Shown: piece after piece, positions 20,324 through 28,897 of the stretch
Numbering within the stretch: position 1 is the stretch's first letter
Layout: each line of letters begins with the position of its first letter
Translations under genes and position numbers: made by a program
NCBI RefSeq assembly: GCF_031198435.1
Contig: NZ_CP133548.1
Coordinates: forward strand, 806,001 to 870,000
Origin: Pleionea litopenaei
Lineage (GTDB): Bacteria > Pseudomonadota > Gammaproteobacteria > Enterobacterales > Kangiellaceae
DNA length: 64,000 bases
Reading direction: 5' to 3'
Notes under the pieces: model-generated
Databases searched by the model: none
What the model was told of the DNA's origin: nothing
The model's input: only the letters and a program-made list of their open reading frames with translations

Positions 20324-20740
20324 TTACTCCCCTAAACGCTCTTCAACTTCAGCAGCAATAGACTTAGTTTTGTTAACGTCTTTCACGTTACCAGAATTAC
20401 TCGCTTCTTTGATCCAATCAGACGTTGTCACACCATCGTGCTCAGTGTATGCCAAGTCTTCTTTCGAAATTTTACGAATAATGAACGATGACACTTCAGC
20501 TGAGCCATAGTAAGCGGCTGTTTTTAATAAAGAACCACCATTGAAGTTGCCTTCTGGCTGACATACAAAGCCAGTATAGGTGTTACGTAGCTCAAGGTTA
20601 ACGGTTTTTAGCTTCTTACGAATGCTGGTGCGATCATCGTTTTTCACGTACTCACAAAGAGATTCACTTAAACGAGCGAAATCATCAGCTTGGACAGAAA
20701 AAGCAGCTGCGAACAATGCAATTGCGATTAGTTGTTTCAT
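20324..20740 (-). CDS. exported DUF3718-like protein under c-di-GMP riboswitch control
   Basis: A 138-residue protein of unknown function. A clear signal peptide (MKQLIAIALFAAAFSVQA) is followed by a mature domain with two cysteines, probably disulfide-bonded in the periplasm, in SLCEYVKNDDRTSIRKKL and YTGFVCQPEGNFNGGSLLKTA. The pattern C-x3-(K)DDR, then R-N-x-Y, C and GGSLLKTA resembles DUF3718 proteins of marine gammaproteobacteria. A paralogue lies at 38892-39266. The Shine-Dalgarno AGGAGA is strong and eight bases from the ATG, but it is the right arm of a hairpin. A c-di-GMP-I aptamer and a promoter lie in front. A role in biofilm or motility switching is inferred from the riboswitch only. 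Confidence 0.75.
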   Translation of the reverse strand: MKQLIAIALFAAAFSVQADDFARLSESLCEYVKNDDRTSIRKKLKTVNLELRNTYTGFVCQPEGNFNGGSLLKTAAYYGSAEVSSFIIRKISKEDLAYTEHDGVTTSDWIKEASNSGNVKDVNKTKSIAAEVEERLGE

Positions 20741-20747
20741 CTTTAGT

Positions 20748-20776
20748 TCTCCTAAATAGTAACTGTGTTCAGGAGA
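20748..20776 (-). promoter_or_regulatory. Shine-Dalgarno-sequestering hairpin (expression platform)
   Basis: On the minus strand TCTCCTGAA and TTTAGGAGA form a 9-bp stem (one G-U pair) with an 11-base loop. The right arm contains the AGGAGA ribosome-binding site of the DUF3718-like gene. It lies about 30 bases after the c-di-GMP aptamer, so ligand binding probably controls translation start. Pairing seen; switching inferred. Confidence 0.6.
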
Positions 20777-20807
20777 TAAAGGCTAAACCGATAGGCTTTT
20801 TTTGAAT

Positions 20808-20898
20808 GGCTTCCCGGTAACCCCGCTGTCGTAGGTGAAACACCCTTAGACCGGTGGCTTTGCGTACTGAAGCTTTCGCAGCAGCTTGCCCTTATCTA
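20808..20898 (-). ncRNA. cyclic-di-GMP-I (GEMM-I) riboswitch aptamer
   Basis: On the minus strand the conserved core of the GEMM-I class can be read in order. AGGGCAAGC is followed by a hairpin with a GCGAAAGC tetraloop. Next come ACGCAAAGCC (20856-20865), CACCGGTCTAAGG, CACCTACGACAGC and GGGGTTACCG. These match the consensus segments GGGCAAA, GAAA loop, ACGCAAAGCC, CCGGCCUAA and GGUAGGUAGCGGGGUUACCG. The aptamer sits between its own promoter and the exported DUF3718-like gene. The class assignment comes from motif recognition, not from a covariance model run. Confidence 0.93.
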
Positions 20899-20910
20899 GA
20901 ATTTGGGCGA

Positions 20911-20938
20911 ATTATATACAATTTTTCGCCCTAGGCAA
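20911..20938 (-). promoter_or_regulatory. promoter of the riboswitch transcript
   Basis: On the minus strand TTGCCT (20933-20938) and a perfect TATAAT (20911-20916) are 16 bases apart. The predicted start is a few bases before the aptamer, as expected for a riboswitch leader. Confidence 0.7.
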
Positions 20939-21010
20939 GCTTTTTTTTCAGGGCCCGGTCATTCGTCTCTAAGCCCTGTATGAAACAACAAGCACAGCCT
21001 AATGATCAGA

Positions 21011-21334
21011 TTAGCGGCGCTTATCAAAAATAGCAAAAATTCTTCCTGCTAAATAACCGACTCCACCCAACGCCAACCCGATATAGCCCATTATCAAGAG
21101 CTCTGGCGTTGGTCGTTGACGCCCAAAGTACACACCCAAAACACCAGCCACAAACACTAGCATTGCCGTATACACCAACATACTCATTCGCTGCTGACGC
21201 TTCAGTCGAACAATTCGAGCGGCTCGCTGAATGTCTTCATCGGTCGCATCTTTGGTTGCAAACCCACAGTGAACACAAATCGCAGATTTGTCTGATATCG
21301 GATTACGACACTCAGGGCACTTAATAATGGTCAT
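21011..21334 (-). CDS. zinc-ribbon membrane protein, hypothetical
   Basis: A 107-residue protein. Its N-terminus is a zinc ribbon (CPECRNPISDKSAICVHCGFA, two CxxC pairs), followed by a basic linker and two membrane helices (about 48-66 and 75-95). Such zinc_ribbon-TM proteins are common and uncharacterised. A TTG start seven codons upstream is open, but it would overlap the pepN stop. The ATG at 21334 has AGCAGG before it, so I used it. It lies 13 bases after pepN in the same direction, so it is likely the second gene of that unit. Confidence 0.8.
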   Translation of the reverse strand: MTIIKCPECRNPISDKSAICVHCGFATKDATDEDIQRAARIVRLKRQQRMSMLVYTAMLVFVAGVLGVYFGRQRPTPELLIMGYIGLALGGVGYLAGRIFAIFDKRR

Positions 21335-21347
21335 AATTACCTGCTCT

Positions 21348-23969
21348 CTACTCAATACTTTCTAAAGTTTTACTAACTACTTCAAAGACGTCTTTTGAAA
21401 GATTCTCTTTATCGATAACCTTTTTCAGCTGCTGCTGTACATGCATTTTTCTTGCATCATCTAATTTCGCTGCCGAAGAAAATTGTTTGGCTAGATTGGC
21501 TGCTACTTGATTATTAAATTCATCGATTTCAATAATCGCTTCGGCTATTAAACGGTAACCAGCACCATCAATACGATGAAACTGCGAAAAATTTAGCGCC
21601 GCAAAGGTCGAGAACAACGCTCTAACCTTGTTTGGATTTTTGATATTGAAAACTCGATCATGCCTAAGCGTTTGAATTCGATTTAAAGTATCCAGAGAAT
21701 CAACACTGGCTTGAATCGCTAACCACTTATCCATAACTAAAGGTTCAGAATGCCACTTATCATAAAATGCTTGAGTGATCTTGGAAGCGACTTCGAGCTC
21801 ATGATGATTGGCTATTGAAAACGCGCTTAACTCTTCGGTCATTAATTTGGCATCTTCAAATTGCTTAATAACAATTGCTTCATGTTGTTCGCTACTAAAA
21901 GCCATATAATCGAGAGACGCGTTCTTTAACGCTCGATTAGCAACTGACACGCCGTCTAAGTCTAAGTCGGAAGCTCGGTGAAGTTGGTTATACAATCGTG
22001 ACCAAGTATCTTCTAAAGCAATACCTAAAAACTTTTTCAGAGTTTTCCTACGTTCGATCAACGAATCAATTCTTCCGTTTGGATCATTTTCGAACAGTGT
22101 TTTTAAATCAGGAATTTGTACACATCTCGCCTTAAATGCATTGTCGATACTCTGATCGTTTAATAATGCTCTGAAGGCCTCAGCAATACTTTCTTTAATC
22201 GAGTCTTCTTCATCAATAAGAAAACGTTGCATCAGTCTCTGGCCTGCATCCCAGCGATTGAACGTATTACCATCGTTAGCAAATAAATAGGCGAGTTGCT
22301 GATCTGAATAATTGATATCTAACTTAACAGGCGCGGTAAAATCTCTAAGCAAACTCGGAATTACCTCCTCTGAAACACCCTCTAAATTAACCGTTTGATT
22401 GGGTTGCGTTACGATAATCAGCCCTTCTTCGACATTCGTTAAACCAAATTCAGCAGAAGAAAAAGAGACTTGATTTCCTTTCGTACCCACAAGCCCAAGT
22501 TTAACTGGAATAAAATAAGGTTCACTGGCTGATTCGTGAGCGTTGTTTTGAGAAAAGTGTAACTTCAAACATTGATTTGATTCATCGTAGTCATAGTCAA
22601 CTCTCAAGGTCGGCGTTCCAGCTTGTGAATACCAGTACTTAAACTGATCTAAATTGAATTGATTGGCATCACTCATGGCTGCAACAAAATCATCACAGGT
22701 CGCAGCGGATCCATCATGACGTTTAAAGTATAAGGACATTCCTTTTTGAAACCCCTCTTCACCCAAAAGCGTATGCAACATGCGAATAACTTCAGCGCCT
22801 TTGTTATAAACCGTTACCGTATAAAAGTTGTTCATTTCAATATACGCATCAGGACGAATTGGGTGCGCCATAGGGCCAGCATCTTCTGCGAACTGATAAC
22901 TTCTGATGACTTTCACATCATCAATTCGCTTAACTGCTTTAGAGCGCATATCTTCAGTAAACTGTTGATCACGAAATACCGTCAGACCTTCTTTTAAACT
23001 TAATTGAAACCAATCTCGGCAGGTGACTCGATTACCCGTCCAGTTATGAAAATACTCATGACCAATAACACTTTCGATATTTTCGAAGTCTTGATCCGTT
23101 CCGGTCGCAGGATTTGCTAAAACATATTTTGTATTAAATATGTTGAGTCCTTTATTCTCCATCGCGCCCATATTGAAATCGCCAACGGCAACGATCATAT
23201 AAAGGTCAAGGTCGTATTCAAGGTTATATCGTTTCTCATCCCAAGCCATCGCATTCTTTAACGATTCCATGGCAAATTGACTCTGATCGAGCTTACCTTT
23301 ATCAACGTAAAGTTCTAACGCAATTTTACGACCACTGTGAGTCACAAACTCGTCAGCAAGCAAGTCTAGATCTCCGGCCACCAGTGCAAATAAATAGCAA
23401 GGTTTTAAAAAGGGATCGTGCCACTCGGTATAGTGTTTATTCTCGCTCAAGTCTCCAGAGTCAAGTTTATTTCCATTAGATAGTAACAATGGATATTGCG
23501 TTTTATCGGCTTCAATCCGAACAAAAAATTCAGCCAATACGTCGGGGCGATCCATATAAAACGTGATTTTACGAAAACCCTCGGCTTCACACTGAGTACA
23601 AAATTTATCGCCTGAAACGTACAGACCTTCTAAGGCAGCATTATTTGCAGGGTCTATTTCTACACAAGTTTTCAAGACAAATCGGTCAGATACGCGATTC
23701 AAGGTTAACCCTGATTCATCAATGTCATAATCCTTTTCAGTCAACTCTTCATCATCGATGAATATGGCTTTTAAGGTTAATCCTTCACCATTTAAAAACA
23801 ATTTTTGAGCTAGACCGTCACTTTGCGGGTTGCGCCGCAACATAAGTTCACTTGAGACCAGGGTAGCATTAGGGTCTAGCTCAAACTTAAGCTTGACAGT
23901 TTCAATCAAAAAGTCAGGTGGCAAATAGTCTTTCCGATAATGAGTTACTGGGGCAGATGCGTTTTTCAT
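21348..23969 (-). CDS. pepN: aminopeptidase N
   Basis: The main cytosolic broad-specificity aminopeptidase (M1 family), which degrades peptides to free amino acids. The 873 residues match E. coli PepN (870). Key motifs are the exopeptidase motif GAMENKGLNIFN, the zinc site HEYFHNWTGNRVTCRDW, and the third ligand glutamate in LSLKEGLTVFRDQQF. The start is preceded by AAAAGG. It is divergent from the 2-oxoacid dehydrogenase operon, and the 285-base region between them holds a palindrome at 24092. Confidence 0.97.
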   Translation of the reverse strand: MKNASAPVTHYRKDYLPPDFLIETVKLKFELDPNATLVSSELMLRRNPQSDGLAQKLFLNGEGLTLKAIFIDDEELTEKDYDIDESGLTLNRVSDRFVLKTCVEIDPANNAALEGLYVSGDKFCTQCEAEGFRKITFYMDRPDVLAEFFVRIEADKTQYPLLLSNGNKLDSGDLSENKHYTEWHDPFLKPCYLFALVAGDLDLLADEFVTHSGRKIALELYVDKGKLDQSQFAMESLKNAMAWDEKRYNLEYDLDLYMIVAVGDFNMGAMENKGLNIFNTKYVLANPATGTDQDFENIESVIGHEYFHNWTGNRVTCRDWFQLSLKEGLTVFRDQQFTEDMRSKAVKRIDDVKVIRSYQFAEDAGPMAHPIRPDAYIEMNNFYTVTVYNKGAEVIRMLHTLLGEEGFQKGMSLYFKRHDGSAATCDDFVAAMSDANQFNLDQFKYWYSQAGTPTLRVDYDYDESNQCLKLHFSQNNAHESASEPYFIPVKLGLVGTKGNQVSFSSAEFGLTNVEEGLIIVTQPNQTVNLEGVSEEVIPSLLRDFTAPVKLDINYSDQQLAYLFANDGNTFNRWDAGQRLMQRFLIDEEDSIKESIAEAFRALLNDQSIDNAFKARCVQIPDLKTLFENDPNGRIDSLIERRKTLKKFLGIALEDTWSRLYNQLHRASDLDLDGVSVANRALKNASLDYMAFSSEQHEAIVIKQFEDAKLMTEELSAFSIANHHELEVASKITQAFYDKWHSEPLVMDKWLAIQASVDSLDTLNRIQTLRHDRVFNIKNPNKVRALFSTFAALNFSQFHRIDGAGYRLIAEAIIEIDEFNNQVAANLAKQFSSAAKLDDARKMHVQQQLKKVIDKENLSKDVFEVVSKTLESIE

Positions 23970-24091
23970 AAAAACCTTTTCAAAAATATAAATTTACACT
24001 TACGGCGCATGATTCGACTGCAGACTGCATCCTAACGGAAACCGCATCCAGACTAAATCCTTTTTACCCTTTACTGGTCTGATTTGTTGCG

Positions 24092-24117
24092 ATTTTGACG
24101 GTATATACCGCCAAAAT
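24092..24117. promoter_or_regulatory. 26-bp palindrome, candidate operator
   Basis: The arms ATTTTGACGGTAT and ATACCGCCAAAAT are perfect complements except for one base pair (24098 versus 24111). It sits nine bases upstream of a -35 box for the E1alpha gene and between divergent pepN and the dehydrogenase operon, a typical operator position. I do not recognise the regulator. Confidence 0.55.
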
Positions 24118-24125
24118 TGAACAAA

Positions 24126-24153
24126 TTACAGTCAAACATAACCAGTTTATAAT
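24126..24153 (+). promoter_or_regulatory. candidate promoter of the 2-oxoacid dehydrogenase operon
   Basis: TTACAG (24126-24131) and a perfect TATAAT (24148-24153) are 16 bases apart, directly downstream of the palindrome and about 100 bases before the E1alpha start. Confidence 0.55.
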
Positions 24154-24254
24154 CTTTTACGCTATACAAATGCGTTCAAGATCCTTATGATCGGCGCCGC
24201 GTAATAATTGACTATACAGCTGGATCATCCAGCTTCCTCGAAAGGAGGTTTGTT

Positions 24255-25337
24255 GTGACCACGGTTGCAAAGTTTGACATAAAGTACATTCAATATATCG
24301 ATAAAGATGGCAAACCAACAACGAAAAAGTTGCCAAAGTTAGCCAAAGATATCGACACACTAAAAACACTCTATCGGTCAATGAACCGTATTCGAACCCT
24401 AGATACCAAAGCCTACGCGCTACAGCGTACCGGAAAAATGGGTACCTACCCTGCGGCGTTGGGTCAAGAAGCTATCGGTGTCGGATTTGGCTCAGCCTTG
24501 AATAAAGAAGACGTTCTCGTGCCTTATTATCGTGGACAAGCCGCGATGATCGAACACGGCGTGCGTATGGAGGAAGTACTGCTTTATTGGGGCGGTGATG
24601 AGCGTGGCTCGGATTATCAAAACGCTCGAGAAGACTTCCCCATTGCAGTACCGATTGCGACCCAGCTGTTGCATGCAGCTGGTGTTGCTAAAGCGATGCA
24701 ACTTAAAGGTGAAAAGCGCTGCGTTGCAACTGAGATAGGTGAAGGCGGTACGTCAGAGGGTGACTTCTACGAAGCCATCAACGTCGCTGGCATTTGGAAC
24801 CTAGGTGTTGTTTTCTTCATCAATAATAACCAATGGGCCATTTCCGTTCCTTCAGAAATCCAAACGGCTTGCGAAACCTATGCGCAAAAAGCCATCGCTG
24901 CCGGTGTTGAATGCGTTCAGGTCGACGGTAACGACATCATTGCCGTTCGCGACGCGGCTGAACAAGCGTACAAAAAAGCCCGTGAAGGTAAAGGCCCAAC
25001 ACTGATCGAATGTATATCACTTCGACTCTGTGACCACACCACCGCTGACGATGCGCGACGCTACCGACCAGAGGGCGAACTCGACGAAGGTTGGAAAGCT
25101 GAGCCTATTTTGCGCTTACGCAAATACTTAGAATCTTTGGATGCTTGGTCTGAAGACGAAGAAAAAGCCATGCAAGAAGAGTTAGCAAAGGAAGTTCAAG
25201 AAGCGGTCGACAACTATGTCAACACGCCTGTCGACAAGCCTGAAGCTATGTTTGATTACTTGTACGAAGAATTACCGGCTCGAACACTCGAGCAACGCGA
25301 GTACGCGATTCAAGCGGCCGCGAAGAAAGGAGCCTAA
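24255..25337 (+). CDS. 2-oxoacid dehydrogenase E1 alpha subunit (branched-chain or pyruvate)
   Basis: The 360-residue thiamine-diphosphate-binding alpha subunit of a heterotetrameric E1, which decarboxylates a 2-oxoacid. The TPP motif reads GEGGTSEGDFYEAIN with a closing INNNQWA; the usual first Asp of GDG is Glu here. MGTYPAALGQEAIGVGFG and the phosphorylation-loop region RLCDHTTADDARRYR are family features. The start is GTG with a near-perfect AAAGGAGGT six bases before it. It overlaps E1beta by one base (TAATG). Leucine dehydrogenase elsewhere in the window favours branched-chain 2-oxoacids, but a pyruvate dehydrogenase role cannot be ruled out. Confidence 0.88.
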   Translation: MTTVAKFDIKYIQYIDKDGKPTTKKLPKLAKDIDTLKTLYRSMNRIRTLDTKAYALQRTGKMGTYPAALGQEAIGVGFGSALNKEDVLVPYYRGQAAMIEHGVRMEEVLLYWGGDERGSDYQNAREDFPIAVPIATQLLHAAGVAKAMQLKGEKRCVATEIGEGGTSEGDFYEAINVAGIWNLGVVFFINNNQWAISVPSEIQTACETYAQKAIAAGVECVQVDGNDIIAVRDAAEQAYKKAREGKGPTLIECISLRLCDHTTADDARRYRPEGELDEGWKAEPILRLRKYLESLDAWSEDEEKAMQEELAKEVQEAVDNYVNTPVDKPEAMFDYLYEELPARTLEQREYAIQAAAKKGA

Positions 25338-26320
25338 TGATGCCTGCAATTACTCTAATTGAAGCCGTTAATATGGCAATGGCCCATGAAATGGGTGTCG
25401 ACAATAGCGTTGTCGCTTTAGGTGAAGATGTTGGAACCAATGGTGGTGTTTTTAGAGCAACCGATGGTCTGCAGAAAAAATTTGGTAAAGACCGAGTTAT
25501 CGATACGCCTCTTGCAGAATCTATGATTGCAGGTGTTTCAGTCGGAATGGCGGCACAAGGCATCAAGCCAATTGCAGAAATTCAATTTATGGGATTTATT
25601 TTTCCTGCTGTCGACCAAATTATCTGTCACATGGCGAGAATGCGTCATCGCACACGCGGTCGAATAACTTTACCACTGGTACTTCGCGCACCTTTCGGCG
25701 GAGGCATTCATGCCCCAGAGCATCATTCAGAAAGCACTGAAGCAATCTTTGCTCATATTCCTGGCCTCAAAGTCGTGATTCCATCGAACCCTTCACGCGC
25801 GTACGGCTTAATGTTAGCGGCCATTCGCGACCCAGACCCGGTCATTTTCTTGGAGCCAAAACGTGTTTACCGGATTGTGAAACATGAAGTCGAAGACAAT
25901 GGTGAAGACTACCCACTCGGCTGCTGTTTTGTGGATCGGGAAGGAACTGACATTACTTTAATCAGCTGGGGTGCCATGCTGCACGAAACGAATATGGCAG
26001 CAGATAAGTTAGCGGCTGAAGGTATCAGTTGCGAAGTTATCGATGTAGCGACTGTGAGCCCTCTCGATATTGAAACCATTTTAGAGTCAGTAGCGAAAAC
26101 TGGCCGTGCCGTGATTGTTCAAGAAGCCCCAAAAGCTGGCAGTCTTGGTTCGGAAATCGCTGCAGAAATTGCCGAAAAAGGGATATTTAATCTACTTGCC
26201 CCTATCGGTCGAGTATCGGGTTATGACACCATCATGCCCTACTATCGCTTAGAAAAGCAGTACATGCCTACAGTTGATCGTATTCTGGAAGAAGTAAGAA
26301 AAACGGTGGAGTACTCATGA
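25337..26320 (+). CDS. 2-oxoacid dehydrogenase E1 beta subunit
   Basis: A 327-residue transketolase-like beta subunit that pairs with the gene before it. Family segments are VALGEDVGTNGGVFRATDGL, RVIDTPLAESMIAGVSVGMA and APFGGGIHAPEHHSESTEAIF, the last carrying the active-site histidine region, with GRAVIVQEAPKAGSLGSEIA near the C-terminus. It begins with ATGATG; either ATG may be used. Its stop overlaps the E2 start by four bases (ATGA), so the three genes are translationally coupled. Confidence 0.9.
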   Translation: MMPAITLIEAVNMAMAHEMGVDNSVVALGEDVGTNGGVFRATDGLQKKFGKDRVIDTPLAESMIAGVSVGMAAQGIKPIAEIQFMGFIFPAVDQIICHMARMRHRTRGRITLPLVLRAPFGGGIHAPEHHSESTEAIFAHIPGLKVVIPSNPSRAYGLMLAAIRDPDPVIFLEPKRVYRIVKHEVEDNGEDYPLGCCFVDREGTDITLISWGAMLHETNMAADKLAAEGISCEVIDVATVSPLDIETILESVAKTGRAVIVQEAPKAGSLGSEIAAEIAEKGIFNLLAPIGRVSGYDTIMPYYRLEKQYMPTVDRILEEVRKTVEYS

Positions 26321-28065
26321 AGACTTTTAATTTGCCCGATTTAGGTGAGGGCTTGCCCGATGCCGAGATCGTACGATGGTTAGTCAAAGAAGGCGATACA
26401 GTTGCCGTCGATCAACCAATGGTCGAAATGGAAACTGCAAAAGCCGTGGTAGAGGTTCCCTCGCCTTATGCTGGCACCATAACCAAACTTAACGGACAAG
26501 CTGGCGACGTCATTCAAGTCGGAGCATCATTAGTTGAGTTTGACGGAGATTCGAGTTCAAGCGCGAGCCAACAAGAAGCGCAAGCTACTCCGCCTGCAAC
26601 CGAGAATGCAACCACTTCGGCCGCCCCTGCTAGCACTTCTCAAGGTGCTTCAGAAGTCTTTAAACTGCCTGACCTCGGCGAAGGCTTACCCGACGCAGAA
26701 GTTGTCAGATGGTTAGTATCTGAAGGCGATTCTGTCACCGTAGATCAGCCTATGGTCGAGATGGAAACAGCGAAAGCGGTTGTTGAAGTCCCCTCTCCTG
26801 TCGCCGGAACCATTAGCAAACTGCACGGGCAAGCAGGAGATGTGATTCAAGTAGGTGCGCCGTTAGTAACCTTTGGCGGCGGCTCAGCTTCAACCACTCA
26901 AGCGGCCCCATCAGAAGCACCTGCAGAGGAAGCTTCTAGCGATGCGGGAACCGTCGTTGGCGCTGTTGAAGTTGGCAACACCATTGTTGCAGAGTCAGCA
27001 AACTCAGTCGTTAAAGCCTTAGCTCGCAAACTCAAGGTTGATTTAACCCAAGTTAAAGGTACTGGCACCGATGGCGCCATTACACAAGCGGATGTTAAGG
27101 CCGCGGCTAAATCTGGCAACGCGGTCGCATCAAGTGCTTCTGCAGCGGCTGTAGTAGCCGGTACCGATACCGCTAACCCACTATCCTACAAAGCGTCTCC
27201 TGCGGTAAGAGCGTTAGCGCGACGTCTGGGTGTCGATCTGGGTCAATGTCAAGCATCAGGACGCAAAGGCAGCATCACTCGGAGCGACGTAGAAAATGCG
27301 GCCCAAGGCAGGTCAACGGCCTCAGCGAATGTTGCATCGTCGCAAGCCAGACCGTCGACCTCATCATCGTCTACCTCATCACCGTCGACCTCATCTGGCG
27401 GCAACCGACTGCCAAGCGTGTCGATCACTCGTGAACCACAAACCGTTCGTGGTGTACGAAGAGCAATGGCACAAGGTATGGCTCACTCGCATGCGACGGT
27501 AGTGCCAACGACATTAGTTGAAGATGTGAATATCAGCGCATGGCCAAAAGGCACTGACTCATTGGCTCGCTACATTCGAGCTTTGTGTTACGCATCGAGA
27601 ATCGAGCCGGCACTAAATGCTTGGTTCGATGGCGAAAACATGGAGCGACTGTTGCATCCAAATGTGAACGTAGGTATTGCGGTTGATACCGCAGACGGTT
27701 TATATGTGCCTGTTGTACATAATGCCGATCAAATGTCGATGACCGAATCACGCGCTCAAGTTCAAGTACTCAGAGACAAGATTGCGAATAAGGGAATAAA
27801 GCCGGCGGATCTCGCTGATGCCACCATTACTTTATCTAACTTTGGCTCTATTGCTGGTCGATATGGCACACCGGTGGTTTCACCACCACAAGTCGCCATT
27901 CTCGGAACTGGACGCTTCCGTAACGAACTACAACTAACCGATAAAGGCATTGTTAATCAGAAGATGTTGCCACTGTCACTCACCTTCGATCACAGAGCGT
28001 GTACTGGTGGTGAAGCAGCTAGATTCCTTGCCGCAATAATGGAAGATCTAAGCAAAGCGCAATAA
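26317..28065 (+). CDS. dihydrolipoamide acyltransferase E2 with two lipoyl and two subunit-binding domains
   Basis: The 582-residue E2 core of the complex; it moves acyl groups from E1 to CoA. Domains in order: lipoyl 1 (1-80, lipoyl-lysine K42 in VEMETAKAVVEV), a Ser/Thr/Ala linker, lipoyl 2 (115-190, K153), and two peripheral-subunit-binding domains (about 229-265, VVKALARKLKVDLTQVKGTG; and 293-328, SPAVRALARRLGVDLGQC). A Ser-rich linker and the catalytic domain (about 371-582) follow. The catalytic motif DHRxxDG reads DHRACTG (558-564): His559 is kept but the Asp is Thr563. Most E2s have one binding domain. No E3 gene follows. Substrate uncertain, as for E1. Confidence 0.9.
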   Translation: MKTFNLPDLGEGLPDAEIVRWLVKEGDTVAVDQPMVEMETAKAVVEVPSPYAGTITKLNGQAGDVIQVGASLVEFDGDSSSSASQQEAQATPPATENATTSAAPASTSQGASEVFKLPDLGEGLPDAEVVRWLVSEGDSVTVDQPMVEMETAKAVVEVPSPVAGTISKLHGQAGDVIQVGAPLVTFGGGSASTTQAAPSEAPAEEASSDAGTVVGAVEVGNTIVAESANSVVKALARKLKVDLTQVKGTGTDGAITQADVKAAAKSGNAVASSASAAAVVAGTDTANPLSYKASPAVRALARRLGVDLGQCQASGRKGSITRSDVENAAQGRSTASANVASSQARPSTSSSSTSSPSTSSGGNRLPSVSITREPQTVRGVRRAMAQGMAHSHATVVPTTLVEDVNISAWPKGTDSLARYIRALCYASRIEPALNAWFDGENMERLLHPNVNVGIAVDTADGLYVPVVHNADQMSMTESRAQVQVLRDKIANKGIKPADLADATITLSNFGSIAGRYGTPVVSPPQVAILGTGRFRNELQLTDKGIVNQKMLPLSLTFDHRACTGGEAARFLAAIMEDLSKAQ

Positions 28066-28101
28066 GTGACTTTGTTAAAAAAACATCAGAAATGCAACTT
28101 C

Positions 28102-28130
28102 AAGGCTCTTACTGTGTAAGGGCCTTTTTT
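28102..28130 (+). terminator. terminator of the 2-oxoacid dehydrogenase operon
   Basis: AAGGCTCTTAC and GTAAGGGCCTT form an 11-bp stem with one T-G pair and a TGT loop, followed by a T-run. Confidence 0.85.
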
Positions 28131-28174
28131 ATTGGTAGACTACTCTCTTAATATTCGATCAATTGGGCCATTAC

Positions 28175-28897
28175 ATGGATAGCAAAGAGACATCGCAAAA
28201 ACAAAATGAACCACGGAATGATGCTCATTTAACCGAACGAATTTTTGGCGACGGACCTCGCCAACTACTAACCCACCCAGGCTTAATTTTGAGTTCAACC
28301 TATTTCATTTGGGCCTTGATTGGTTTGACCTATTTGGTGATGTATTACAGCCACTTTAATATCTCTATCTTAAAGTATTTAGAGGTGACCGATATATTAA
28401 TTGCAGGGTTACAAGAACCCAAAGTGTCTATCGCCGTGTTTGGCGCATTAGCCGTCATTATAGCCATCGTAAAGGCCGCAATGTGGTCTACCCGTTACCA
28501 ACAGGAAAAAGGTAAAAACTTCTCGCCTTGGATGCGAGTAGTCTTTTTCGTCTTTTTTTATGTTCCTAAAAATCGAACAGCATTGCGGTTAAGTCTTTTA
28601 GTGTCATTGATTTTGTACTTTGCCGTTTTTCTCGAGCTACTGCTCGCCGATGAAGTAAACCAAATTAAAAGCTCTGCGAATAACTTTGTGCAAGTGAAGC
28701 AAGAGCAACAATGGATTCGCGGTCAATGTGAAGCATCACAGATTGCTAGTTGGAAGCTACTCGGCACAACCACTAAATTTGTATTTCTCTACAATGTCGA
28801 TTGTGACTCAACGCAAGTGCTCCCGATAGAAAGTATTCAAAGTATTGCGAACGTTCCAAATACCAATGAGAACTTAACTGAGGAGACGCAGCAGTGA
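28175..28897 (+). CDS. hypothetical membrane protein
   Basis: A 240-residue protein I do not recognise. After a charged 40-residue N-terminus there are three membrane helices (about 43-70, 95-113 and 145-168), then a 70-residue soluble tail with two cysteines (GQCEASQIASW and VDCDSTQV), probably outside the membrane. The frame is open to a TTG at 28163, but the ATG at 28175 is the more likely start. Its stop overlaps the GTG start of the amidase gene by four bases (GTGA), so the two are translationally coupled and may work together. Confidence 0.65.
   Translation: MDSKETSQKQNEPRNDAHLTERIFGDGPRQLLTHPGLILSSTYFIWALIGLTYLVMYYSHFNISILKYLEVTDILIAGLQEPKVSIAVFGALAVIIAIVKAAMWSTRYQQEKGKNFSPWMRVVFFVFFYVPKNRTALRLSLLVSLILYFAVFLELLLADEVNQIKSSANNFVQVKQEQQWIRGQCEASQIASWKLLGTTTKFVFLYNVDCDSTQVLPIESIQSIANVPNTNENLTEETQQ

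Noticed and set aside
26317-26880. DNA-level repeats as a sign of a mobile or unstable element
   Set aside because: The repetition is explained by the two homologous lipoyl domains of E2.
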